64,000 nt of DNA from Oscillospiraceae bacterium (lineage in GTDB: Bacteria; Bacillota; Clostridia; Oscillospirales; Oscillospiraceae): the NCBI GenBank assembly GCA_017395085.1, contig JAFPWF010000024.1:183142-247141 (forward strand). Reading direction: 5' to 3'. Below are positions 33,966-42,861 of this stretch, one piece after another; position 1 is the stretch's first letter, and each line of letters starts with the position of its first letter. Position numbers and translations under genes: made by a program. Below the pieces are notes generated by a model. That model made no database searches. It was given only the letters and a program-made list of their open reading frames with translations, and was not told the origin of the DNA.

Positions 33966-36224
33966 ATGAGCCTGATTCGAAATAAGCTCCCTGACGTCTG
34001 GCAGGCAAAGTGGATTGACCCGGAGCCGCCGCACGATCCCGCACAGAGGCAGCCTGCTTCGATCCTGCGGCGCATATTCACGGCGGCACAGGCGGAAAAC
34101 GCTTTCCTGTACATCACCTGCCACGGGCTGTATGAAGCCCGTTTGAACGGGCGGCGCGTGGGTGATTTTGTGCTCGCGCCCGGAACGGGTGACTATTCCA
34201 GGCGGCTCACGGTGCAGTGCTATAAGGTCTCGGACCTGCTGCGGGAAGGCGAAAACGAGCTGACCGTCACCCTGGGAGATGGCTGGTACCGCGGCAGCGT
34301 GGGCATTGACGGCCTGCGCAATTACTATGGCGAGGATCTCGCGCTCCTGTGCCAGCTTGAGGCGGACGGAAAAGCCGTCCTTTGCAGCGACGAGCGCTGG
34401 GAAGCCAGCCAGAATGGCCCGACAAGGGAAAACGACCTGCAGCAGGGCGAGCGCTATGATGCCCGGATGGAAGAGATCCGCGACTGGCATGGCGTGACGG
34501 TGCGGGATTTTGACAATGAAAACCTCGCACCGACGGAGAGCGTACCCATTCTGGAGCAGGAGCGCTTTGACGGAATGCTCTTTACCACGCCGAACGGCGA
34601 GAGAGTGATCGATTTTTCGCAGAATCTCTCGGGCTACACGGAACTGCGCGTCACGGCAAAAGCCGGACAGACGATGACGCTCTGGCACGGCGAGACCCTG
34701 GACGAAAACGGGAACTTTACCCAGACGAACTTCGACCCGGGCGACCGCAACAAAAACGGCATCCCGCAGAAAATCACATACATCTGCAAGGACGGAGAGA
34801 ATGTCTATAAGCCATCCTTCACGATCTTTGGTTTCCGCTATGCGAAAATCGAGACGGAGATTGATCTCAAAGACGCGGAATTTACCGCCGTCGCCGTCTA
34901 TTCCCAAATGCCGCAGACCGGTTTTTTCGAGTGCGGAAACGCGGATGTGAACCGCCTTTTCCTGAACAGCCTCTGGAGCATGCGCTCAAACTTCTGCGAC
35001 ATTCCCACCGACTGCCCTACCCGTGAGCGTGCGGGCTGGACAGGCGACGCAGGCGTCTTCGCGCCGACCGCGGTCTATCTGATGGATTGCCGGTCGGTGT
35101 TCCGCAAGTGGCTGGGCGAGTGCCGCCTGGCCCAGAAGGAGGACGGGCAGGTGCAGAACATCGCCCCGGTGAACAACAGCGGCAGCATGATCTCCAACAT
35201 GCTGCAGGGTTCCGCCGGCTGGGGCGACGCCTGTATCCTTGTGCCCTGGGCGCTGTATGAAGCCTACGGCGATAAAACGATTCTGGAAGAGAATTACGAC
35301 ATGATGCGCCGCTGGATGAGCTACTGCGAAAAACGTGCCCAAAAGACCCGGCCGCATAACCTTTTAAACCCGTATCACAAGTATTTGGTGGACGAGGGAT
35401 TTCACTTCGGGGAATGGTGCCAGCCCGATGTGGACAACGGCGCCGCGATGAAAAAGACGATGATGCTCGGCGCACCGGAGGTGGCCACGGCCTATTATTA
35501 CCGCTCCGCATCTCTGCTGGCACAAATCGCGGAGATTCTGGGCAGGCCGGAGGATGCGAAACAGTATTCGGACATCGCGGAAAACGCGAAAAAGGCTTAT
35601 CGCCATACCTGCACGAAAAAGGGAAAAATCACATCCGAACGTCAGTGCGAGTATGTGCGGCCCATCGCCTTCGGCCTGCTGGCGGGCGAGGAAGTTCAGG
35701 CCGCGGCAGATGAGCTGAACGAACTGGTGGAGAAGAACAACTTCCATCTGAACACGGGCTTTCTCTCCACGCCGGATCTCTGCCGGGTGCTGGCGGACAA
35801 CGGTCATACAGAAACAGCCTACAGGCTCCTGCTGCAGGAGGACTGCCCCGGCTGGCTGTACGCCGTCAAAAAAGGCGCCACCACGATCTGGGAGACCTGG
35901 GACGGCGTCCGCACCGACGGCACGGTGCACGACTCGCTGAACCACTATTCCTACGGGGCTGTCAGCGGCTGGCTCTTCTCCGGCGTCTGCGGCATTTCCC
36001 TGAAAGCGGGCAAGCTGACGATCAAACCGCAGCCGGGCAGAGCCCTTGGCCATGCGAAAGCCGAATGGCATTCTCCCGTGGGAATAATACAAAGCGCATG
36101 GGCGTATGAAGGCAGTCATCTCAACTTTGATATTCTGGTTCCATGTCCGGCAGAGGTCATTCTGCCAAACGGTGAGAAATACGAGCTAACGGAGGGCAGC
36201 CACCACTATGAAATATTACTGTAA
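33966..36224 (+). CDS. Glycoside hydrolase family 78 (alpha-L-rhamnosidase)
   Basis: 752 residues from the ATG at 33966, one base after the preceding stop. N-terminal beta-sandwich domains include ITCHGLYEARLNGRRVGDFVLAPG and LGDGWYRGSVG. The (alpha/alpha)6 catalytic domain opens with DIPTDCPTRERAGWTGDAGVF, the conserved segment with the general-acid Glu, and continues with GWGDACILVPW and TTIWETWDG. The C-terminal beta domain has IKPQPGRALGHAKAEWHSPVG. The size and order match bacterial alpha-L-rhamnosidases. No signal peptide, so it removes rhamnose from imported glycosides. It overlaps the GH43 gene by 17 bases. Confidence 0.9.
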   Translation: MSLIRNKLPDVWQAKWIDPEPPHDPAQRQPASILRRIFTAAQAENAFLYITCHGLYEARLNGRRVGDFVLAPGTGDYSRRLTVQCYKVSDLLREGENELTVTLGDGWYRGSVGIDGLRNYYGEDLALLCQLEADGKAVLCSDERWEASQNGPTRENDLQQGERYDARMEEIRDWHGVTVRDFDNENLAPTESVPILEQERFDGMLFTTPNGERVIDFSQNLSGYTELRVTAKAGQTMTLWHGETLDENGNFTQTNFDPGDRNKNGIPQKITYICKDGENVYKPSFTIFGFRYAKIETEIDLKDAEFTAVAVYSQMPQTGFFECGNADVNRLFLNSLWSMRSNFCDIPTDCPTRERAGWTGDAGVFAPTAVYLMDCRSVFRKWLGECRLAQKEDGQVQNIAPVNNSGSMISNMLQGSAGWGDACILVPWALYEAYGDKTILEENYDMMRRWMSYCEKRAQKTRPHNLLNPYHKYLVDEGFHFGEWCQPDVDNGAAMKKTMMLGAPEVATAYYYRSASLLAQIAEILGRPEDAKQYSDIAENAKKAYRHTCTKKGKITSERQCEYVRPIAFGLLAGEEVQAAADELNELVEKNNFHLNTGFLSTPDLCRVLADNGHTETAYRLLLQEDCPGWLYAVKKGATTIWETWDGVRTDGTVHDSLNHYSYGAVSGWLFSGVCGISLKAGKLTIKPQPGRALGHAKAEWHSPVGIIQSAWAYEGSHLNFDILVPCPAEVILPNGEKYELTEGSHHYEILL

Positions 36225-37998
36225 TCCCATCAACGTCAACTACCGCTATCAGTTCAACGCCGATCCCCGCCTGCACGGGAAACTCCAGATCTGCCGCGAG
36301 GCTGCCGACCCCTCCATGATCTGCTTCAGGGGGCGCTATTATATCTTCGCTTCCATGACGCTGGGCGTATGGGTGTCGGACGATCTGGCAAACTGGGAAA
36401 ACCACCGTCTGCCGCAGGAGCTGCCGCTCTATGATTACGCCCCCGACGTGAGGGTGCTGGGCGAGTGGGTGTACTTCTGCGCTTCCAACCGTGACCGCAA
36501 CTGTGACCGCTGGCGCACGAAGGATATCCTGAACGGCCCGTATGAACGGATTGAAGGCAGTTTCTCCTACTGGGATCCGAACCTGTTTTCGGATGACGAC
36601 GGGCGCGTTTACTTCTACTGGGGCTGCTCCAACCAGACGCCGATTTACGGCGTGGAACTGGATCCGGACACCATGGAACCCATCGGGGAAAAGAAGGAGC
36701 TGGTTTTCGGCGATCCCTACGCCAACGGCTATGAGCGCATCGGGGAAAACAACTCCACCCTCCCCGCCTCCGAGGAAGAGATAGAGGCCGGATACCGTGC
36801 CTTTGTTGCAAACAGCGCCGTTCCGGAGGAACAGCTGCCCCCGGATGTCAAGCCCCTTATCCGTGGGATGTTCAGCAAAAGGCCCTACATTGAAGGCGCA
36901 TGGATGGACAAGCACAACGGGAAATATTATCTCCAATATGCATGCCCCGGCGCCCAGTACAACACTTATTCCGACGGCGTCTACGTCGGGGACACTCCCC
37001 TCGGCCCCTTTGTCCTCGCGGAGAACAATCCCTATTCCTACAAGCCCGGCGGTTTTCTTCCCGGCGCGGGCCACGGCTCCACCATGGAGGACAGGCACGG
37101 AAACCTCTGGCATACATCAACGATGCGCATTTCCGTGAACCACGACTTTGAGCGCCGCTGCGGCCTCTGGCCCGCGGGCTTCGACGCCGACGACGAGCTC
37201 TTCTGCAACCAGCGTTACGGCGACTGGCCCATGGCACTTGAAGGCGATCCCTGGCGGGATCCGGCCTGGATGCTCCTGAGCGTGGGCAAGGAGGCAACCG
37301 CTTCTTCTTTTGTCCCCGGCCATGAGCCTTCCATGGCAACGGAGGAGAACGTGCGGACCTGGTGGCGGGCAGCAAGCAACAGCAGCGACGAGTGGCTGTG
37401 CGCGGATCTCGGCTGCGTATACGATATCCATGCGGTGCAGATTAACTTTGCCGACGATCAGATCAGCATCCCCTGCCCCGGCGAGATCCGCCCCGGCTCT
37501 CAGGCCCGCTACATTGAAGAAGCGGATCACTTCACCCAATGGAAGCTGGAGGGCAGCACCGACGGGGAAAGCTGGTTTGTGATTGAAGATAAGTCCGAGG
37601 CTCAAACTGACCTGAGTCACGATCTGATCATCCGCGAGGAGGGCTTTGCCGCCCGATATCTGCGGCTGAGCGACATGGCGGTGCCCTATGGGCAGAACCC
37701 CTGCGTCTCCGGCCTGCGTGCGTTCGGTCTCGGCCGCGGCGAAAAGCCGGCCGTGCCGCAGTTTACGGCAGTACGCGCAAACGACCTGGATATGCTGGTC
37801 GGCATAAAACCGCAGGACAGCGCGCTGGGGTACAACATTCTCTTCGGCAGCAGCCCCGAGAAGCTTTATCACAGCTGCATGGTCTTCGCTGCCGGTGAAC
37901 ATCGTCTGGGCGCGCTGATCAAGGGCAGAGAATACTATGTGCGTGTGGACGCCTTCAACGAAAACGGCATCACTGAGGGCAAGTGTGTGAAACTGTAA
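36208..37998 (+). CDS. Glycoside hydrolase family 43-like protein with C-terminal accessory domains
   Basis: 596 residues. The five-bladed propeller (about 20-340) has the catalytic-base region EAADPSMICFRGRYYIFAS, YAPDVRVLGEWVYF, WDPNLFSDDDGRVYFYWG and the likely acid Glu in KRPYIEGAWMDKHNGKYYLQY. After it comes an F5/8-type (discoidin-like) region (SNSSDEWLCADLGCVYDIHAVQINFAD ... ARYLRLSDMA) and a short fibronectin-III-like end (AVPQFTAVRANDLDMLVGI). Family 43 enzymes release xylose, arabinose or galactose. No signal peptide. The start lies inside the GH78 gene, so translation is coupled. Confidence 0.85.
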   Translation: MKYYCNPINVNYRYQFNADPRLHGKLQICREAADPSMICFRGRYYIFASMTLGVWVSDDLANWENHRLPQELPLYDYAPDVRVLGEWVYFCASNRDRNCDRWRTKDILNGPYERIEGSFSYWDPNLFSDDDGRVYFYWGCSNQTPIYGVELDPDTMEPIGEKKELVFGDPYANGYERIGENNSTLPASEEEIEAGYRAFVANSAVPEEQLPPDVKPLIRGMFSKRPYIEGAWMDKHNGKYYLQYACPGAQYNTYSDGVYVGDTPLGPFVLAENNPYSYKPGGFLPGAGHGSTMEDRHGNLWHTSTMRISVNHDFERRCGLWPAGFDADDELFCNQRYGDWPMALEGDPWRDPAWMLLSVGKEATASSFVPGHEPSMATEENVRTWWRAASNSSDEWLCADLGCVYDIHAVQINFADDQISIPCPGEIRPGSQARYIEEADHFTQWKLEGSTDGESWFVIEDKSEAQTDLSHDLIIREEGFAARYLRLSDMAVPYGQNPCVSGLRAFGLGRGEKPAVPQFTAVRANDLDMLVGIKPQDSALGYNILFGSSPEKLYHSCMVFAAGEHRLGALIKGREYYVRVDAFNENGITEGKCVKL

Positions 37999-38010
37999 GG
38001 AGGAAACGAA

Positions 38011-39306
38011 ATGGCATTTCCGAAGGAGTTCATGATCGGTGCGGCGACCGCCGCCCATCAGGTTGAGGGCAACAACACAAACAGCGACTACTGGCTCCAG
38101 GAGCATCTGCCGCACAGCAGTTTCACTGAGCCGAGCGGCGAGGCCTGCGACCATTACCACCGTTATGAAGAAGATATAAAACTGCTGGCCGCGGCAGGGC
38201 TGAACGCCTACCGCTTTTCTGTCGAGTGGGCGCGCATTGAGCCCGAGGAAGGGCAGTTCGACGAGCGGGAAGTCGAGCACTACCGCGACGTGATCCGCTG
38301 CTGCAGGGCAAACGGCGTAGAACCCATCGTGACGCTGCTGCACTTCACCTCTCCCGCGTGGCTGATCCGCAAGGGCGGCTGGGAAGCGGAGAGCACCATC
38401 GAGTACTTCCGCCGCTACGCCGCTTATGTCACCGAAAAGCTCGGTGCGGAGTTAAACTACATCTGCACGATCAACGAGGCCAACATGGGCCTGCAGTTGG
38501 CGGCGATCTCCAGGCGCTTCCGCCTGATGGCCGAGCAGGCGGCGAAGAACGCGGCCTCCGGTGCGAAGAAGGCGGAGGGCACCGTACAGGTCGGCATGAA
38601 CTTCGAGAAAATGATGGAGAACATGAAGTTCGCCGCCATCGAAAACGCCCAGGCCTTCGGAACGCCACAGCCGCAGATCTTTGTGAGCTCTCGCACACCC
38701 GATGGCGACGCGCTGGTCTTCCGCGCGCATCAGGCGGCCAAGGAGGCTGTTAAGGCGCTGTACCCCAACATCAAAGTGGGCATTACGCTCTCCGTGCACG
38801 ATCTGCAGGCGCTGCCGGGAGGGGAGAGTTTTGCCGAGGCCGCCTGGGACGAGGAGTTCAGGCACTACCTGCCGTTTATTGCGGACGACGACTTCCTCGG
38901 CGTGCAGAATTATACCCGCACGCAGTACGGACCCGCCGGGCAGCTGCCCTGCCCCGAGGGTGCGGAGCTGACCCAGATGGACTACGAGTTCTACCCCGAG
39001 GCCCTGGAGCATGTGATCCGCCGCGTTGCAGAGGACTTCAAAGGGAATCTGATTGTCACGGAAAACGGCGTTGCCGTTTCGGACGATTCGCGCCGGGTGG
39101 AATTCATCCGCCGCGCGCTTGCCGGTGTGGAGAGCTGCGTCAAAGACGGCATCCCTGTCAAGGGCTATATGTACTGGAGCCTTATGGACAATTTCGAGTG
39201 GCAGAAGGGCTTTTCCATGACCTTTGGCCTCATCGCCGTCGACCGCGCCACACAGATGCGAACGCCCAAGGAGAGCCTGGCCTTCCTCGGGGCATATAAA
39301 CAGTAA
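38011..39306 (+). CDS. Glycoside hydrolase family 1 (beta-glycosidase)
   Basis: 431 residues. The family start FMIGAATAAHQVEG and YRFSVEWARIEPEEG are plain. The acid/base Glu lies in YICTINEAN, a departure from the usual NEP. The nucleophile Glu lies in LIVTENGVA, followed by YMYWSLMDNFEWQKGFSMTFGL. It should hydrolyse beta-glucosides or related beta-linked sugars in the cytoplasm. AAGGAGGAAAC precedes the ATG 12 bases after the GH43 stop. The NEA variant may shift subsite preference but leaves the catalytic Glu in place. Confidence 0.9.
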   Translation: MAFPKEFMIGAATAAHQVEGNNTNSDYWLQEHLPHSSFTEPSGEACDHYHRYEEDIKLLAAAGLNAYRFSVEWARIEPEEGQFDEREVEHYRDVIRCCRANGVEPIVTLLHFTSPAWLIRKGGWEAESTIEYFRRYAAYVTEKLGAELNYICTINEANMGLQLAAISRRFRLMAEQAAKNAASGAKKAEGTVQVGMNFEKMMENMKFAAIENAQAFGTPQPQIFVSSRTPDGDALVFRAHQAAKEAVKALYPNIKVGITLSVHDLQALPGGESFAEAAWDEEFRHYLPFIADDDFLGVQNYTRTQYGPAGQLPCPEGAELTQMDYEFYPEALEHVIRRVAEDFKGNLIVTENGVAVSDDSRRVEFIRRALAGVESCVKDGIPVKGYMYWSLMDNFEWQKGFSMTFGLIAVDRATQMRTPKESLAFLGAYKQ

Positions 39307-39337
39307 ATCAGCGCTGTATAAAAAGGGAGGGGAGGAC

Positions 39338-40684
39338 GTGGAAAACGAGGCTTTATATCGGGACAGGCCGGTCTGGACGGCGATCTGGAGCCTTGTGATT
39401 CCCTCTGTCCTGACCATTCTGGTCATGGTCGTTTACAACCTGGCAGATATGTTTTTCATTGCCATGCTGGGTGACGACGCCCAGGTCGCAGCCGTGGCGG
39501 TGGTCGGTCCCGTTTTCAGTGTGGCCAATGCAGTGGCGACGACCATCGGCGCGGGCGGCTGCACGCTGATTGCGTGCGCCCTCGGCGCAGGAAAGCGGGA
39601 AAAGGCCTCTGCGCTGGCCAGCCTGTGCGTCTGGACGGCGCTTGGCTTCGTGCTCGTCTTTGCCGCTCTTCTTTTGGTTTTCTCCACCCCTGCCCTGCAT
39701 ATCCTCGGCGCGACGGAAGACCTGCTTGCTTATTCCGTCCGCTATCTGCGCATCCTCGCGATCGGATCCCCGCTGATGCTGTTTTCTGTCGCAACAGCGT
39801 CCATTGTCCGCGCCGAGGGCGTCATTATCCCCGGCATGATGAGCCACATAGCCGGGACGATGACGAATCTGGTGTTGGACCCCTTGTTCATCCTGATCCT
39901 TCATATGGGCGTCAGCGGCGCGGCACTGGCGACGGTGATCGGCAATCTGGCTGCTTCGCTGCTGCTCGTCCGATCGATTCGCGGAAAATGTGCGGTCATT
40001 CGTCTCTCTCCGACCTTTGCGCGCGGCATGCTGCCCCGGCTTCCGTCTGTCCTGGCGACAGGCCTTCCCAACGGTGCGAGCAGCATCCTCTCGGGTTTGG
40101 CCTCCACTTTTTCCAATCGGCTTCTGCATGGCTACGGCTCCGGCGCGATCGCAGCCATGGCCGCCGCGGGGCGATCGGTGATGATTATCACCATGGTGCA
40201 GATGGGGATCTGTATGGGTGTGTCGCCCCTGCTGTCCTACGCTTTCGGGGCCGGGGCCCGTGACCGGCTGCGTGAAACGCTGGGAAAGACCGCGCTGCTG
40301 AGCTTTTCTTTCGGCCTGCTCTCCGCGGCGGGCTGCTTCTTCGGACGCAGAGCGCTGCTAAAGCTTTTTTTACAGGATCCGACAAACCTTGCGCTCGGCA
40401 GCAGCCTCATGATCTGGCTCATTGCGGTCAGTCCGCTCCTCGGATTCTACTATCTCAGCAGCAACTTCCTGCAGGCAACGGGTCGCGCCTTCCAGGCCAC
40501 GCTGGCTTCCGTGCTGCGGCAGGGACTTTTGCTGATCCCGCTGCTTTATCTGTTGCACGCATGGATGGGGCTGACGGGAATCGCCGCTGCGCACACAGCC
40601 GCCGATGCGCTCTCCGTTGTGATTGCGGCCTGTCTGGCCTTGCGGGCGTATAGGGGAACGGGCGATATAACAAGCGAAACGTGA
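39338..40684 (+). CDS. MATE-family efflux transporter
   Basis: 448 residues from a GTG at 39338, chosen because GGGAGGGGAGGAC immediately precedes it and the in-frame upstream part overlaps the GH1 gene. Twelve hydrophobic segments in two related halves carry MATE features: VVYNLADMFFIAMLGDDAQVAAVAVVGPV near the start and LPNGASSILSGLASTFSNRLL at the start of the second half. It exports cationic or aromatic compounds using Na+ or H+. As the last gene of the glycoside operon it may expel a toxic aglycone freed by the hydrolases. Confidence 0.87.
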   Translation: MENEALYRDRPVWTAIWSLVIPSVLTILVMVVYNLADMFFIAMLGDDAQVAAVAVVGPVFSVANAVATTIGAGGCTLIACALGAGKREKASALASLCVWTALGFVLVFAALLLVFSTPALHILGATEDLLAYSVRYLRILAIGSPLMLFSVATASIVRAEGVIIPGMMSHIAGTMTNLVLDPLFILILHMGVSGAALATVIGNLAASLLLVRSIRGKCAVIRLSPTFARGMLPRLPSVLATGLPNGASSILSGLASTFSNRLLHGYGSGAIAAMAAAGRSVMIITMVQMGICMGVSPLLSYAFGAGARDRLRETLGKTALLSFSFGLLSAAGCFFGRRALLKLFLQDPTNLALGSSLMIWLIAVSPLLGFYYLSSNFLQATGRAFQATLASVLRQGLLLIPLLYLLHAWMGLTGIAAAHTAADALSVVIAACLALRAYRGTGDITSET

Positions 40685-40714
40685 AAAAGCAGCGCGGAAA
40701 GAAAAATGCAAAAG

Positions 40715-40742
40715 AAACAGGGCAGCGGTTGCTGCCCTGTTT
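40715..40742. terminator. Bidirectional terminator between the saccharide operon and trpB2
   Basis: A perfect 12-bp stem (40715-40726 with 40731-40742) has a four-base loop. Its A/T-rich flanks serve both convergent units. Confidence 0.88.
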
Positions 40743-40797
40743 GCATATGATTTAGGATTCCCGTGCCGGGACCGGGAGGGAAACGGCGGAAGCGCCT

Positions 40798-42171
40798 TTA
40801 CCGGACCTTGGGGAGGTTTGCACGGAATTTGGCCAGTTCCTCGTCGGTCGGCACATAGTCGTCCATCTGGCCGTTGTGGAACTTCTCATAGGCCACGAGG
40901 TCAAAGTAGCCCGTGCCGGTCAGGCCGAATACAATGGTCTTTTCCTCGCCGGTTTCCTTGCAGCGCATCGCCTCGTCGATGGCGACCTTGATCGCGTGGG
41001 AGCTTTCGGGCGCGGGCAGAATGCCTTCAATCCGCGCGAACTTCTCCGCCGCCTCGAAGACCGCCGTCTGCGGCACGCTGACCGCCTCCATCAGTCCGTC
41101 GTCATAGAGCTGCGAGAGAATGGGGCTCATCCCGTGATAGCGCAGGCCGCCCGCGTGGTTCGGGGCGGGGATGAAATCGCTGCCCAGGGTGTACATCTTC
41201 GCCAGCGGGCAGACCATGCCGGTGTCGCAGAAGTCATAGGCGTAAACGCCGCGGGTAAAGCTGGGACAGGACGCCGGTTCCACGGCGATGATGCGGTAGT
41301 CCGCCTCGCCGCGCAGCTTCTCGCCCATGAACGGGGAAATCAGGCCGCCGAGGTTCGACCCGCCGCCGGCGCAGCCGATGATGATGTCCGGCTTGATGTG
41401 GTACTTGTCCAACGCGATCTTGGTCTCCATGCCGATGACGCTCTGATGGAGCAGGACCTGGTTGAGCACGCTGCCGAGGACGTACCGGTAGCCGGGGTTC
41501 GACACCGCGACTTCGACCGCTTCGCTGATGGCGCAGCCGAGGGAGCCCGTGGTGCCCGGGTGCGCCGCGAGGATCTTCCGGCCGACTTCCGTCGTGTCGG
41601 AGGGGGAGGGAGTGACGGAGGCGCCGTAGACGCGCATGACCTCGCGGCGGAAAGGCTTCTGCTCGTAGCTGACCTTGACCATGTACACTTTGCAGTCCAG
41701 TCCGAAGTAGGAGCAGGCCATGGAGAGCGCCGTGCCCCACTGGCCGGCCCCGGTCTCGGTCGTCACGCCTTTCAGCCCCTGCTTTTTGGCGTAATACGCC
41801 TGCGCAATGGCGGAATTGAGCTTGTGGCTGCCGGAGGTGTTGTTGCCCTCGTACTTGTAGTAGATCTTTGCCGGGGTCTGCAGCAGCTCTTCCAGGCAGT
41901 AGGCGCGCACCAGCGGGGAGGGCCGGTACATCTTGTAGAAGTCCAGGATTTCCTGCGGGATGGGATATTCACGGGTGTCGTTGTCCAGTTCCTGCTGAAT
42001 CAGTTCATCGCAGAACACGCCGGCGAGTTCCTCCGGCTTCATGGGTTCAAGGGTTCCGGGGTTCAGCAGCGGCGCGGGCTTCGTCTTCATGTCCGCCCGG
42101 ACGTTGTACCAATATTTCGGCATCTCCGATTCTTCGAGATAGATTTTATACGGAATTTTCTGTTCTGACAT
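40798..42171 (-). CDS. trpB: TrpB2-type tryptophan synthase beta chain
   Basis: 457 residues, the length of the longer TrpB2 class rather than the roughly 400 of TrpB1. The start PYKIYLEESEMPKYWYNVRADM is characteristic of TrpB2. The PLP Lys is in NNTSGSHKLNSA (Lys117), the catalytic Glu region is TETGAGQWGTAL and the phosphate loop is CAGGGSNLGG. The C-terminus has FGLTGTGYFD. It converts indole plus L-serine to tryptophan. No trpA is adjacent, so it may salvage free indole. It is expressed from a T-box leader with a Trp-coding mini-ORF in between. AAAGGAG precedes the ATG. Confidence 0.92.
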   Translation of the reverse strand: MSEQKIPYKIYLEESEMPKYWYNVRADMKTKPAPLLNPGTLEPMKPEELAGVFCDELIQQELDNDTREYPIPQEILDFYKMYRPSPLVRAYCLEELLQTPAKIYYKYEGNNTSGSHKLNSAIAQAYYAKKQGLKGVTTETGAGQWGTALSMACSYFGLDCKVYMVKVSYEQKPFRREVMRVYGASVTPSPSDTTEVGRKILAAHPGTTGSLGCAISEAVEVAVSNPGYRYVLGSVLNQVLLHQSVIGMETKIALDKYHIKPDIIIGCAGGGSNLGGLISPFMGEKLRGEADYRIIAVEPASCPSFTRGVYAYDFCDTGMVCPLAKMYTLGSDFIPAPNHAGGLRYHGMSPILSQLYDDGLMEAVSVPQTAVFEAAEKFARIEGILPAPESSHAIKVAIDEAMRCKETGEEKTIVFGLTGTGYFDLVAYEKFHNGQMDDYVPTDEELAKFRANLPKVR

Positions 42172-42228
42172 TTTGACTGCTCCTTTTTTTTGTTTTGTTG
42201 TTGAAAGATTGTTCTCTGTTTTACAGCG

Positions 42229-42264
42229 TCACCATCGGCGCCATCGTCTGTCCAGAATGTACAT
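42229..42264 (-). CDS. Putative Trp-rich leader peptide MYILDRRWRRW
   Basis: Eleven codons encoding MYILDRRWRRW, with two UGG Trp codons at positions 8 and 11, the last just before the stop. An AAGGAGA site lies nine bases before the ATG. It begins immediately after the U run of the T-box terminator and ends 57 bases before trpB2, so it is made only when the T-box reads through. I infer a second, translational Trp-sensing step. This resembles, in concept, the rtpA leader of Bacillus subtilis, which combines a T-box with a Trp-rich mini-ORF. No terminator hairpin is visible between it and trpB2. Confidence 0.55.
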   Translation of the reverse strand: MYILDRRWRRW

Positions 42265-42285
42265 GCTGCATCTCTCCTTACAAAA

Positions 42286-42569
42286 CAAAAATCCCGTCCC
42301 TGCATACTCTGCTGGGACAGGATAAAAGAATCCTGCGGTGCCACCCGGCTTGGCGCAAAACTGCGCCCGGCTCACCCGTACCATCATACGGTGGCTTTGA
42401 TCACGGAGTGCCGCTCCGTCGCACATAGGGCGGAAAATCCGCCTTCCGATTGCCCTCCGAAGTCCATTCACACAGTCCTGTCTGTACCGCGCTCTCAGCG
42501 CCCGCGGCTCTCTGTGACGTCAAAAGACCGGTTACTTACTCTTCATCAACGGTTTCTCGCTATGAAATT
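42286..42569 (-). promoter_or_regulatory. Tryptophan T-box leader with terminator
   Basis: The minus strand carries the T-box core GGGTGGCACCGC (42335-42346). A terminator follows: ATCCTGTCCC pairs with GGGACGGGAT (42314-42323 with 42291-42300), then TTTTG. Upstream is a Stem I region with an AGAGAG-type segment and a specifier loop containing GAATGGAC; the UGG triplet (42464-42466), followed by A, is the Trp codon. Uncharged tRNA-Trp should pair with UGG and with the T-box bulge, stabilise the antiterminator and allow transcription of the mini-ORF and trpB2. The leader length of about 280 bases is typical. Confidence 0.9.
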
Positions 42570-42575
42570 GTCTGC

Positions 42576-42604
42576 ATTCTATACGCATTTGGACGATCTG
42601 TCAA
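42576..42604 (-). promoter_or_regulatory. Promoter of the T-box-trpB2 unit
   Basis: TTGACA (42599-42604) and TAGAAT (42576-42581) are 17 bases apart on the minus strand, placing the start near 42569. Confidence 0.85.
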
Positions 42605-42717
42605 GATAAAAAATGTGAGATACAGCAGGTAAAAATACGTAAGGGCTTCCTGACAGAAGATTGACTGCTGAAGACAAAGCTGCCCGCCACCGAAAAAACC
42701 GCCAGAAAAACAGCCAA

Positions 42718-42744
42718 CAGCCGGCTCTTGTAAAGAGCCGGCTG
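42718..42744. terminator. Terminator after the bai-like operon
   Basis: A perfect 12-bp stem (42718-42729 with 42733-42744) with a three-base loop lies downstream of the operon ending at 42862. On the minus strand it is followed after a short gap by TTTTT. Confidence 0.8.
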
Positions 42745-42861
42745 CCGTTGATTTCCCGCTTATTTCAGGGTCTGGCTTTTGGGGCAGTTCCCAGTTGTTT
42801 CCGGAATTATCAGAGAGAACATCTCTCATCCGAACAAGATCGCAAACAGGTGAATACCCGG

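Noticed and set aside
42200-42471. 80-codon minus-strand protein across the T-box
   Set aside because: The upstream part is the structured T-box RNA. Only the last 11 codons, which have their own ribosome binding site, are kept as the leader peptide.
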